From Isochrysis galbana (lineage: Eukaryota; Haptophyta; Isochrysidales; Isochrysidaceae), in NCBI GenBank assembly GCA_018136815.1, contig CM030932.1, forward strand, positions 9,612,429 to 9,676,428: DNA of 64,000 bases, read 5' to 3'. This document shows positions 1 to 10,000 of this stretch, one piece after another. The notes beneath the pieces are model-generated. The model had not been told where the DNA came from, ran no database searches, and saw only the letters and a program-made list of their open reading frames with translations. The translations under genes were made by a program, and so were the position numbers. The first letter of the stretch is position 1, and each line of letters begins with the position of its first letter.

Positions 1-67
1 ACAATAGTTTTCACGATGCGACCATTGTAGCGGCTCATCAAAGAGGCCTTGGCCTTGAGACGAACCG

Positions 68-290
68 AGAGCGCATATAACTTTATACTTGGTTCACCCA
101 TAGGGGGGCACGAGCCCCCCCCCCCCTCCACTCCTCCCCACCTGCTCGGGCTCCGCGGGCGGACGCGGTCGCTTCGCCTGCGACAGCTCCATGGATACTG
201 GGGGGGGCGCCCTCGGCGGGGGGCCCGAAGGAGAGGTGGTGAGCGGCGGCGCGCTCCATGTCAACCAACTATAAAGCTAAAGTTAGTTGC
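68..290 (-). repeat. short hairpin-ended repeat, copy 1
   Basis: Short dispersed repeat. Left edge holds a degenerate hairpin (AACTTTATACTTGGTT, 79-94) followed by CACCCATAGGGGGGCACGAGC. Right edge (267-288) holds another imperfect hairpin, next to the antisense of ATGGAGCGCGCC (249-260). A block resembling the LSPKRPR-coding part of the larger copies at 17104 and 61673 lies near 160-190. Related left edges occur at 19474 and 40351. I infer a non-autonomous mobile repeat; the mechanism is unknown. Confidence 0.5.
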
Positions 291-949
291 AGATGCTTTT
301 TTTACACGTGCGCCATGACGCCGCGCCCTTTGGGGAGAACGCCAAGATGCCGAGAGATGAGCGACACTTGACCGGGGTCTATTTCGCGGGGCAGACGAGA
401 TCTTTAGGAACCACGCGACCCACATTCTTCAGAAATTCAAACAAGCGTAGCAAATGACTCAAAGACTCCGGCAGAGGTCAAGGGCCTTGAAAGAAGAATG
501 AACACTGCAGAATCCAGTCATGTTGCATAACACGAGTCGGTACTCTCACTTCTCACTCCAACACGAGATCAGGAAAACCAGAAGCAGCGATCAAACACCT
601 CGCTGCGTACCGTAAGTCCTCTTCAACACTGCACTCAAACCCTTGAATCGCTTCGGCAGCCCTCTCCCACACAGTTCGTTGTTCTTGAGCTCAGCAAGCT
701 TCCTTGTAACAAGATTTACTTCGAAGAGCAGGGTCCCGGGGGTTCTGCTTGGCAAGCAAGTGACCCAAGCGCGCTGCGCGACACGGCCCCGACATTGAAC
801 GCGGGACGCCGAGCGATTTACGAACTGGCCAGTACAGAAACAGCATGTTTCCCCATCTATCATATGAATCTGTGCGCAACGTCTGGCCTCTTCCCTCATA
901 TTCTTCGGTGGCAGACGGGAACCCGACCGAGGCCGTCGACGCAAAATCC
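291..949. other. no supported gene
   Basis: No protein or RNA gene can be supported here. A 117-codon open frame on the minus strand (591-944) lies just downstream of the TOM22-type gene and has no recognisable domain; it is more likely 3' UTR or intergenic. Confidence 0.4.
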
Positions 950-1207
950 TTACTTTAGCACGATCGGTTGAGCAACGCCCATGCCCCCCTCGTACTCAAG
1001 GAGCTGCTGCTCGCGGTCAATCTCAAAGACCAGCGGCATCACCATAACGAGCATTGTGGTGCCCACCACCCACGCGGCGTTGCCCGAGCCAACGGCAAAC
1101 TTCTTCGCCCCCCTGACAACGTGGTAGACAATGCGCCGCACCTTCTTCGAGCGAGGCTGATCCCACGCCGTGAGAGCGCGGTCGCGGAGGGCAGCCATGG
1201 CGATCAT
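950..1207 (-). CDS. TOM22: TOM22/TOM9-type mitochondrial import receptor subunit
   Basis: Predicted 85-residue tail-anchored protein of the mitochondrial outer-membrane TOM complex, where Tom22 serves as receptor and core organiser. The ATG at 1207 gives a basic N-terminal half (KKVRRIVYHVVRGAKK) and then a single membrane segment, AAWVVGTTMLVMVMPLVFEI, with the family's W..GT....V.PL pattern and a proline inside the helix. This is followed by DREQQLLE, matching the DRE motif of Tom22/TOM9. The length matches plant TOM9 (about 90-100 residues) and lacks the acidic cytosolic domain of animal and fungal Tom22. The open frame continues upstream through a (GA)n tract, but that extension is arginine/glutamate repeat and not credible. 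A second in-frame ATG lies at 1198. Confidence 0.85.
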   Translation of the reverse strand: MIAMAALRDRALTAWDQPRSKKVRRIVYHVVRGAKKFAVGSGNAAWVVGTTMLVMVMPLVFEIDREQQLLEYEGGMGVAQPIVLK

Positions 1208-1261
1208 CGTTGGGCGGAGAGAGCGGCCCGCGCGGCACCACGTCCTCTTACAATATGCTCT

Positions 1262-1272
1262 TATGAGTGCTC

Positions 1273-1349
<77 letters not shown>

Positions 1350-1410
1350 TCTCTCTCTATCACTCTCTCCATCACTCTCTCTATCACTCTCTCTCTCTCT
1401 CTCTCTCTGA
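1262..1410. repeat. (CT)n microsatellite
   Basis: About 150 bp of nearly pure CT dinucleotides, interrupted by short TATCACT units near 1355-1390. It lies just upstream of the TOM22-type gene on its antisense strand, so it may be promoter-proximal polypurine/polypyrimidine DNA. Confidence 0.9.
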
Positions 1411-2197
1411 GGCCGAGGGAGGGGGGAGGGGTTTCTACGCCCTCTCTCCGCGCTCCCTCTCTCTCACACGTCCCTCCTCTCCAATCTTCTCTCCCAAGCT
1501 GCTCACGTCTCTCATGATCTAATCTTCTCTCTCGTGTAATGGAAGAAAGGACAGCCAGGAGCTGCCTAAGCGAGGGGGGCTGCCAGCGAGGGGGTGTGGT
1601 GGGCGGGGCGGGGGGGGAGGGGCGCCTCATCATTTTCTTTTTCTGATGAGAGTTAGCACCGCTCCCACTACTGACTACTGACTACTGGCTACTGACGACA
1701 AACTGGGGTGTGGGGAGAACCTGGTTTGTGCATTGTGGGAGCCTCCGGCCGAAGAGATGGATGAGATTGGGGGTAAGACCGCATTGTCGAACCATGAGAG
1801 TGAGAGTGAGTGAGAGTGAGAGTGAGTCTGAGCACACATCTCCGCCTGAGGAGAGTAGCATTGTGGATGGGATTAGCGCTGCCTTTGCGGGTGCAACTGG
1901 GCCTGCATGCATGTAATAGTGTAATAGAAACAGTTGTTCTACATCTCCCATACCCATATACGCGTCGGCGCGCCACTACTCGCCCAGCGCAGCTTCTGCT
2001 GTTGTGTGTTGTGTGATCGCATGGGGTATAGGGGGCTGACTAAGACTAAGGCTCACCATTGAGCATCCTGCTCCCTCATGTCCACCACCAAGCCCAGTAG
2101 ACGGACCATGCACTTGGATGGCCCAATCTGATTCATTTATCATTTATGAAGCATAGAGCCTGGAAGGACACCCCTACCACTACCAGCTACCAGGAAT
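1411..2197. other. intergenic, simple repeats only
   Basis: GC-rich spacer with short degenerate repeats: GACTACT units near 1673-1695 and GAGAGTGAGTGAGAGT near 1795-1825. No coding signal is convincing on either strand. Confidence 0.5.
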
Positions 2198-2204
2198 CCC
2201 CCCC

Positions 2205-3049
2205 TGACGAATTGGAGTGGCCCATGGGGCCTGATGGCAATGAGGAAGGGGCAAAGCCGGCGGCAGGCGCGGCGAGGGAGGCCACTTCAGAGGTGCTGAC
2301 GGGCTGAAGCCCGTCAGCAGAGGAAGGCGGGCAGGCGGGCTTGAGCGAGGGCGAGGACGGCGGCGAAAGCGACATGGAACGAGCGGCGAAAGGCGAGGGT
2401 GAGTGAGAGGAGGGCTGTGGTGGCAGGGGCTGGCGAGGCGAGGAGGGATTGTAGGGTCTGAGTGTTACGAGAGAGAGAGCGACGAGAGCGAGAGCGACGA
2501 CGGATGACGACTGGCGACAGGCCGACGGACAAAGACACCCAGGAAAACACCCCGACTCTCGCCCCACGACTTTCTCACATAACTCGACTGAAATCAAACC
2601 CAAACACTCTGATCAGACAACGACGGACGACGATCAAAGGGCGATCTGTCGACGATCTTGTCTGGAACGGGAATCGCACCATAACGGAAACGAGGGGCAA
2701 TCTTGCTACGCAGGATTCCAAGAGACCTACCAAATAAGACGAAAGGAGTGCGATGTGCCTAAGGGGGAGATGCGTCGCAAATTAAACCTGATTGCCCCCA
2801 GAAGCAGATAAAGAACCGCAGGGGAGATAGCAAATTAAACCTATTTGCGAGGCGCCTGGGAGGAAGAGAGGTGGGGAAACTTCCCTTCTCTTTCGAGAGA
2901 AAGAGAGAGAGCGCTCCACAACCCCCGATCCCATGCATCCAAGCGAAGCTTTTGACCGAGAACGCGAGAAAGCAGAGAATTATAACGATAGATACCGAAC
3001 GACGAAGAGAAGAGCGAAGCCTAACGAGTGTCGATTCGCGAATGCGACA
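2205..3049 (-). repeat. 3' LTR of the chromovirus
   Basis: Begins TGTCGCATTCGCG and ends AATTCGTCA in element direction, i.e. TG...CA. About 845 bp. It lacks six bases present in the 5' copy near 14702-14707. The boundaries agree with the solo LTR at 55786-56757, which has clean target duplications. Confidence 0.95.
2295..2318. promoter_or_regulatory. perfect 10-bp hairpin inside LTR
   Basis: Inverted repeat GCTGACGGGC / GCCCGTCAGC with a 4-nt TGAA loop. It recurs at 14224-14247 in the 5' LTR and, with one change, at about 56642-56665 in the solo LTR. It falls within the LTR-encoded start of gag, so it could act as an RNA structure. Function not shown. Confidence 0.6.
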
Positions 3050-4035
3050 CCCCCCTGCTAGGATCGAGCGTCCCGCGAGGAAAGAAGAGAACCTAACGGA
3101 CATCGGAGAGCTCCAAGCAAGCCACGAGAAAGGCAGAAGAGCAATCCTGAACGAGACCGAATGAGCCAAGAGCGAAGAGCGAATAAATCCGAAGAGCGAA
3201 TGAAACATTTAATCCGAAGAGCGAAAGAAACAATAAATCCGAATGGATAGAGAGCCACGCGCCCAACGCCGAACCAAGACGGAAGACGTGATGAGCGACG
3301 CACCGAGAAGTTACGAACAATCGAGGACCGATGAGAACGCAGAACGACGAGAATCGAGAATCGAGAGTCGAGAGCGAGAAACGAAGAACGCGGAACGACG
3401 AGAATCGAGAATCGAGATCGAGAGCGAGAAACGAAGAACGATAAGAACGCGGAACGATGAGAATCGAGAATCGAGAATCGAAGAACGAACGACGAACGAC
3501 GAACGACGAACTATAAGAATAGTGCGCGGCGATCGAAGAGACAAGGGGTACCACACCCGTCCGGACGATGAGGTGTAGAATCGGCGGCCGGCGCGGCAGA
3601 CCGCAGGACTCAACGCTGCAACCCATCCCCTTCTCTCTTTTACGAGAGTTTTACCTGGATGTTTGGGCGGTGTGGCGGCACCCAAGTTACAACGCGGCGT
3701 CTCCTGTTCTTCGATATATGAGTAGTCGAACAGCCAACGGCAAAAGGCGGCGAGATATCACGACGGGCTCGGCACGTCACGCGCGAGCTAAACGACGAGG
3801 TACGGGGGTCTCCTGACAGAGCGCAGCGAACGGGGAGGGAGATCCATCCTCCGTGGTCGAAAGGGGGGCGAGCCATACCTCACTTCCCGCGGGGGGGAAC
3901 TATTCGGCGGCCGCGGGGGGGAAACTCGGCGACCGCGGGGGGGAACAGGAAAAGAATTCCCGTACATTCCCGTACCGCGATCAAACGTAAACGACGGCGT
4001 TAAGAGATATCGGAGGGGCGTGACAGTCGCGACTG
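3050..4035 (-). repeat. 3' internal non-coding region with short tandem repeats
   Basis: Lies between the end of pol and the 3' LTR. It includes a polypurine tract beside the LTR and about 200 bp (3325-3510) of irregular GAATCGAGAATCGAGA / GAACGACGAACGAC repeats. No frame with recognisable content. Confidence 0.7.
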
Positions 4036-7000
4036 TCAGAAGAACGCAGAGGGTGTATCGAGGAGAGAGACGAGGGTGCGATCCGATGGCGACAGGCGTG
4101 CGAGAGCCTCGGAGCGACAGCGAACGAAGGTAGGCGAGGCAAGGGCAGCGTGCGCAAATGCGTGGGAGCCAAACCACGGGGAACCGCGCGACGACCCCGA
4201 CGAGTACCACCACTGCCCGAGGACGAAGACCGCGTGCTGCGGCCGCATCATTGGACCTGCAGGGTTGGCAACAGACGGGCGGGCTGAGACGGGCAACTGG
4301 GAGACATGAGCAATGGGGCCACTGTGCGAGGACGGTGCGAGGCGAGGCGAGCGGCGCGGGGCCTGATGATCCAAGCCGGTGGTCTCGGATCCCACGGGAG
4401 CTTCGATCGCGTGCGACGTCGGCGGGGCTGAGACGGTCTGAGATTGTGATTCTGCAGCCTGCTTTCTCATCTGAGGCTTACGAAGAGGCGGGAAGGGGTG
4501 AGCATCATCATAGGCGGTGACGAGCGACTCGCAGCGGCGAAGCAATTCGGCTAGCGGCTCCCATGTGGCCGCAGCTTTCGCGTAACCACGCCACTTGACG
4601 AGATACTGCCTGGAATCACCTCGACCCTTGCGGTCAAGGAGTGAATCCACCAGATACTCATCTGTTTGGACAGGATCTTCATCTGTGAGGGTATAGTAGG
4701 GACGGAGGTTAGTCACATGCACCTCCTCGGAGAGGAGGCGATTTTCTTGGTCGCGTAGTCGGTAGCGGCCAGCGCCAAGCGCCTCAGCAATGCGGTATGG
4801 TCCGCTGTAGTGGTAGAGGAGCTTGTTGCGGTGTCCTGGAATCTTGCGAACCACCCTATCACCTGGGGCAAATTGGATAGGGGGAGAGTGAGTGCGTAGT
4901 GTGTCAGCGAGTGCGTCGGCTTGAGATTCTAAAGTTGCATCATAAGCCGCGGCCCACGCCGCCTTTAAACGACAATGCATTTTCCAAGCGTACGAGCGAA
5001 TTTCCTGAGGTAACTCGGGAGGCGGGCCAGTGTCAGGTGGATCAGAAAGCTGTGCAGGCAGGCGAAGCTCACGGCCATAGAGCAAGGCAGCAGGCGACAT
5101 GCGGGTAATGCGATTGGCGGAAGCGCGCATGCTCATTAGAAAGAACGGGAGATGATCGACCCAATGACCGCCGCCTTCATCAGTAGCGCGAGCCATGTTG
5201 ATCAATGTTTGCTGAGCTCGTTCGACCAGGCCCACGCTCTCGTGATGATGAGGTGTGCTCGGCCGCAAGTCGGTGCCGGTGCGCTCGAGGATGATCGAGG
5301 TGAGTTGACTAGCGAGATTGCTGCCGGAGTCCGAGCGAAGTTGCCTTGGTACTCCGTGCCGAGAAACGACGTACGACATGAAGGCGTGAAGAGCGTCGGC
5401 ACTCGAGGGGTCGCCGTTGTGAGGGGCCGCCTCGATCCAACGAGTGAGCGAGTCTACGAAAACGAGGAGCTTGTCGAAGCCTCGAGAGCCCTTGATGAAG
5501 TCGTGCGTGGGAGCCATCGACACGACGTCGCAAAAGACGATGTCGAACGGATAGGCGCCGACCTGCGGTCCCTTCGGATCTGCGAGGTGACGGAAGGGAG
5601 GCTTAGCTAAGGTGCACTCGTGGCATTGGCGAACGTGCTCACTGACGTCTGCGTTCATGCCAGGCCAAAAATATCGGTCGCGTAAAAGGCGCGCCATTCG
5701 GTTGTCGCCGAGGTGGCACAGGTGGTCGTGAAAGGCTTCGAGGTAGGCGCGGCGCATCGTCTTCGGCACGTAGAGGCAGAGCTTCTCGCCGTCTCTCGTC
5801 GGCACTCGTCGATAGAGTAGTCCTGATCGCAACAGGCATCGCGAAGATTCGCGACTAAGCCAACGCAAGCGACGGTGATCGAGATCGGGTTTGTGAGGAG
5901 ACGCGGAGAGGAAGCGAATGAGGTCGTGGCAGTCGGGGTCCTCGGCCTGTGCCTCCTTGAGCGCCTCGGCGTTAGGTGTACCGACGTCGAGGTAGGAGAG
6001 GTTGATAGAATCCCTGGTCGTAGAGGACAATCTGGACGACCGTTCGTCAGCTTGCAGACTGGATGCCGTGGTGGTACGAGAACGAGAGGCAACGACGGCT
6101 GGCGACTGCCCCTCCGATGCCGTGGTGGAGCGAGAGCTAGGAACGACGGCGGCTAGCAGCTGCCCACCCCCCTGCTTAGGAGCGGACGTCTCCGACGTCC
6201 CATCGTCTGCCGCCACCAAGCGTGACACGCCATCCGCGTCTTTGTGATTAGCGCCCGGCTTGTGCTCGACGGTGAAGCGATACTCGGACAACTTGAGCGC
6301 CCATCGCATCAGGCGCGACGCTGGCCCACCCTGGACGGTGTCCTTCATGGTGTGTAACCAACGGAGAGCTTGGTGATCAATGACGAGGCGGAAGTGCCGG
6401 CCCCAAAGGTACGGTCGCCAAGTGCGAATGCTTTCCAAGGCGGCGAGAAGCTCCACTTCGGTGGTGGTCCAATGACGCTCCGCGGCGGTGAGGCGGCGAC
6501 CGTAATACGCGACGACATGCTCGTGCCCGTGGTCGTCAATTTGCGACAGGACTCCGCCGATACCCAGAGTACTGGCCGCGTCCGTCTTGACGATGAACTC
6601 CTTGTCGTGACGAGGCGCAGCCAACACTGGAGCAGACGTGATGAGATCGATGAGGCAGCGGATCGCGGTCTGGCACTCAGGTGACTGAGAGACGGTGGCC
6701 ACATCGACACCCGTACGCGTGAGGTCGGTGAGAGGGGCCGCGACGTGCGCGAAGCCCTTGATGAACCGACGGTAGTACGAGCAAAGACCGAGAAACGAGC
6801 GGACTTTTTCGAGCGAGTTGATGTGACGCGGATCGATCGAGCGTACCGCCTCGACTTTCTTGGGGTCCATCTCGAGACCACGACGAGAAACGACGTGCCC
6901 GAGGTACTCGCCCTTGATAGCGAACAAGATGCACTTGGAGGCCTTACATGAGAGACCGGCCCATCGGAGCCGTTCGAGGACGAGGTCGAGACGATGGAGC

Positions 7001-10000
7001 ATCTGCTCGAAGGAGGCGTCGATGCGTTCCTCAAGAGTGCTGCCTGTACCTGTCGACCAAATCCCGATGTCGTCCAGGTACGGCATGCAAATCTCCCACG
7101 CGAGGCCCTGGAGCACCGCGTCCATGAGACGACACATGTAGGACGGGCCGGACTGGACGCCGAACGGGAGGTAGTTGAACTCGTACTTCTGGCGGTGGGT
7201 ACAGAACGCCGTGATGGGTTTGTCCTCCTCCTTGATAGGCAGACACCAGAAACCGGAGGCGAGATCGAGCAAGCAGAGAAACAAAGAATCTCGAGAGCCT
7301 TGGCCTCGAGATAAACGATCGATCGCTTCGACGGTGAGCGGTAGAGGGCTGTCCGAGATACGAAGCTTCGAGTTCGTGTCCCGATAGTCGACGCAGAAGC
7401 GAACGGATCCATCTTTCTTACCGACGAGAACAACCCGCGAAGCCCATGGCGAATTGGACTTACGAATGATGCCCGCCGCCTCCATCTCAGCGACGTGCTT
7501 GTCGACGATGGCGCGGCCCTCGTCACCCATCTTGGACGGAGCGTGTCGGTGGGCTGTAGCGCCGGGGAGGAGAGGCAGCTCGACCTCCATCACGTGCGTG
7601 TGCCGAGGGTTCTTCGGGTCGAGGGCGAACGCGTCGACATGCCGTGCCAGCAGGCAGCGTACGCGCTGCTTCTGGGACGGCGACAATTGCTTGTCGGGAT
7701 CAATGGTGATAGCGTCGAGGAGCGCGCGCTGTGCCTCGGTGAGCGAGGACTCGGGGTCGTCTCCATCACCGGCGGCTGTCGACCGCGCTTCGTGCAACTT
7801 GTACTCGATGTGAGCTGACGCCACCGGCGAGTACGCAGGAAGAGTTACCGGACGTGGCGCCAGGTTCCAGACGGTGACCAACACCTCCCCCTCCGGGGTG
7901 GGGGTTTCGACGCTGGTGGCGACCATCGGAGGAGAATCGAGGCCGTCACGGGGCGGTAGACGGTCGACGAGAATGGCGGAGTCGGGGTAGTTCTCGATGA
8001 CCTCTAGAGGTAGGCGAACAGAGAACGTACCCTTCGATCGCGCGGGGATGGTGATGGGCTGCCTGGTGTACAGAGCAAACTCTTTCAACGAGGCAGCCGA
8101 CGGGGATCCCTTTGCGAAAAGCGGCTCGACATCGACAGCGGCGAACGAGGGAGAAGGAGACGAAGGAGGACTGCGAGTGAAGTCGAAACGAGGGGGCGGC
8201 TCGAGCTCGGGATCGAGGGGCGGCAAGGGAATCGACGTCGGCATCGCCGGCGGCGATTCGCCGTGAGCCTGACAGGAGGAAACGTTGTCCGAGATAGGAA
8301 CGAGCGACGACTCCTCTGCCCGTGGTGAGTCGGCGGAGATCACGGCGACAAGCGGTGCAGAGGAGAGACGAGGACGAGTGGAGACGAGGGACGGAACGCG
8401 ACGATCGTCGACCATAAGGGTCAAGCGGCCATCACGCCCAGCTTCCGGCGACAGTTCGATGCAAGCGGCGTATGCTTCCAGGAAATCGTTTCCCAGGAGA
8501 AGCATAGGCGCGCCTTCGACAACGAGGAAACGGTGTCGGAATTCGACACCGGAGAGAGAGAAGACCAACGTGGCATAGCCGCGGGTACGGAGGGGGTTAC
8601 CATCCGGTCCGACAACGGCAGGTCGGTCCGAAGCGTGTTCGATCAAGACGCAAGCGTCGCGGGGCAATGCAGCCAACAACTCGGTGGTCACAACCGAGGG
8701 GCCGGCTCCCGTGTCGGCGAGAGTCTTGTTGACGGCGAGAGCGGAATCGACGATATAACGAGTAGGGCCCGTAGCGGATTGACGGCAAACGATAAGATCG
8801 CGAACATATAGGCAGTGACGGGGGTAGAGGCTAGGCGGCGTGTCGGAGACAAGCCTCGCCGGTACCTCCCTGGTCACAGAAGCGACAACAGCAGGAAGGC
8901 CGAGAGCAGGCGCGAAACCCGAGGGAACGAAAGCGGCGTGCCGCTGCTTATGGTCGGCAATGACCTCAGCAACTGAGCGGCGAGCGGGGCGGTCGAGCGG
9001 AGGCAGCGGCGGGTGCAAGTCCGGCAAGGCACCCAAGCCTAGGCGAGATGGCGGCGTCGGAAGCAGAGCGAGGCGTTCCTGGCCCGACCAGGTCAGACGC
9101 AAGGCGGCATGCCAGCCCTCAGGAGTAAATGTGTCCGGGAAAGAAACGGAGGCGCATGTCTCCAAGAGCGGAGGCATCGGCACGAACGGCGATGAGGACG
9201 AGGGAGAGGGAGAGGGAGCAAGGATCGGCAACGCCTCCTCCTCTACCGCAGACGAGTGAAGGCTGACTTCCGCATCGAGAGCCGACGCTAACGACGGAGA
9301 CAACGGCAACCAGGCATACGATATCGAGCCTTGCGTCCCGCGTACCGCCGTCCATACACGCCAGCGGTTGCGGACCTTGCGAATCATCCGAGCGGGACGG
9401 ACGGGTAACAACGACGAGCGGGGCGACCCTAGCCACGGCCGCCACTCCATATCAATCGCGGCGACACTCGAAACATTCGATGATTCGGAACTGGAACGAG
9501 CGTGAGCCGCCAATTGGCTCGATTGCAGGTCACGAGCCTGAGATAGAAGAGAGGCGGCGGACGCGGCTGGACGAGTCGGAGTACGGCGGCAGTAGTCGAG
9601 AACGACGGGCATCCACTGCATCGCCATCGCACCGGCTATGCCCACGTAGGTGCGGCTGCGCATAGAGCCGCGATGAGGGGACATAGGTAGATTTGCCATA
9701 GCGTGCTTACGACCAGGAACAATGCAAGTCGGCACGAGCGGGGGAAGGCTAGCCGAAAGGTAGAGCCCCGTGGCCTTGGTGTGTCCCGTTCCATGATGCC
9801 ATGGGTGGACGTATTGCGTGGCTTCGAGACCTCCGAGTAGCGATTTGGCGTAGTGGTGCATCTTCGGGTTTTCCACCGCCAGGAACGGAGCCTTGGCGTT
9901 CAAGCGACGGCGAAATTGCGCGACGGCCGAAATCGTATCAGACATACGCTGCGGGTTGGAGTGGATCCACCTCAAGCCAGCGTTCGAGAGATAGGTGCAC

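Noticed and set aside
591-944. 117-codon minus-strand frame downstream of the TOM22-type gene
   Set aside because: No domain, no supportive context; likely 3' UTR.
1170-1633. Ser/Leu and Arg/Glu repeat proteins across the (CT)n tract
   Set aside because: Microsatellite translation; the TOM22-type protein starts downstream at 1207.
3093-3685. Open frames in the region between pol and the 3' LTR
   Set aside because: Arg/Ser/Glu repeats caused by GAATCGAGA tandem DNA; both strands are open.
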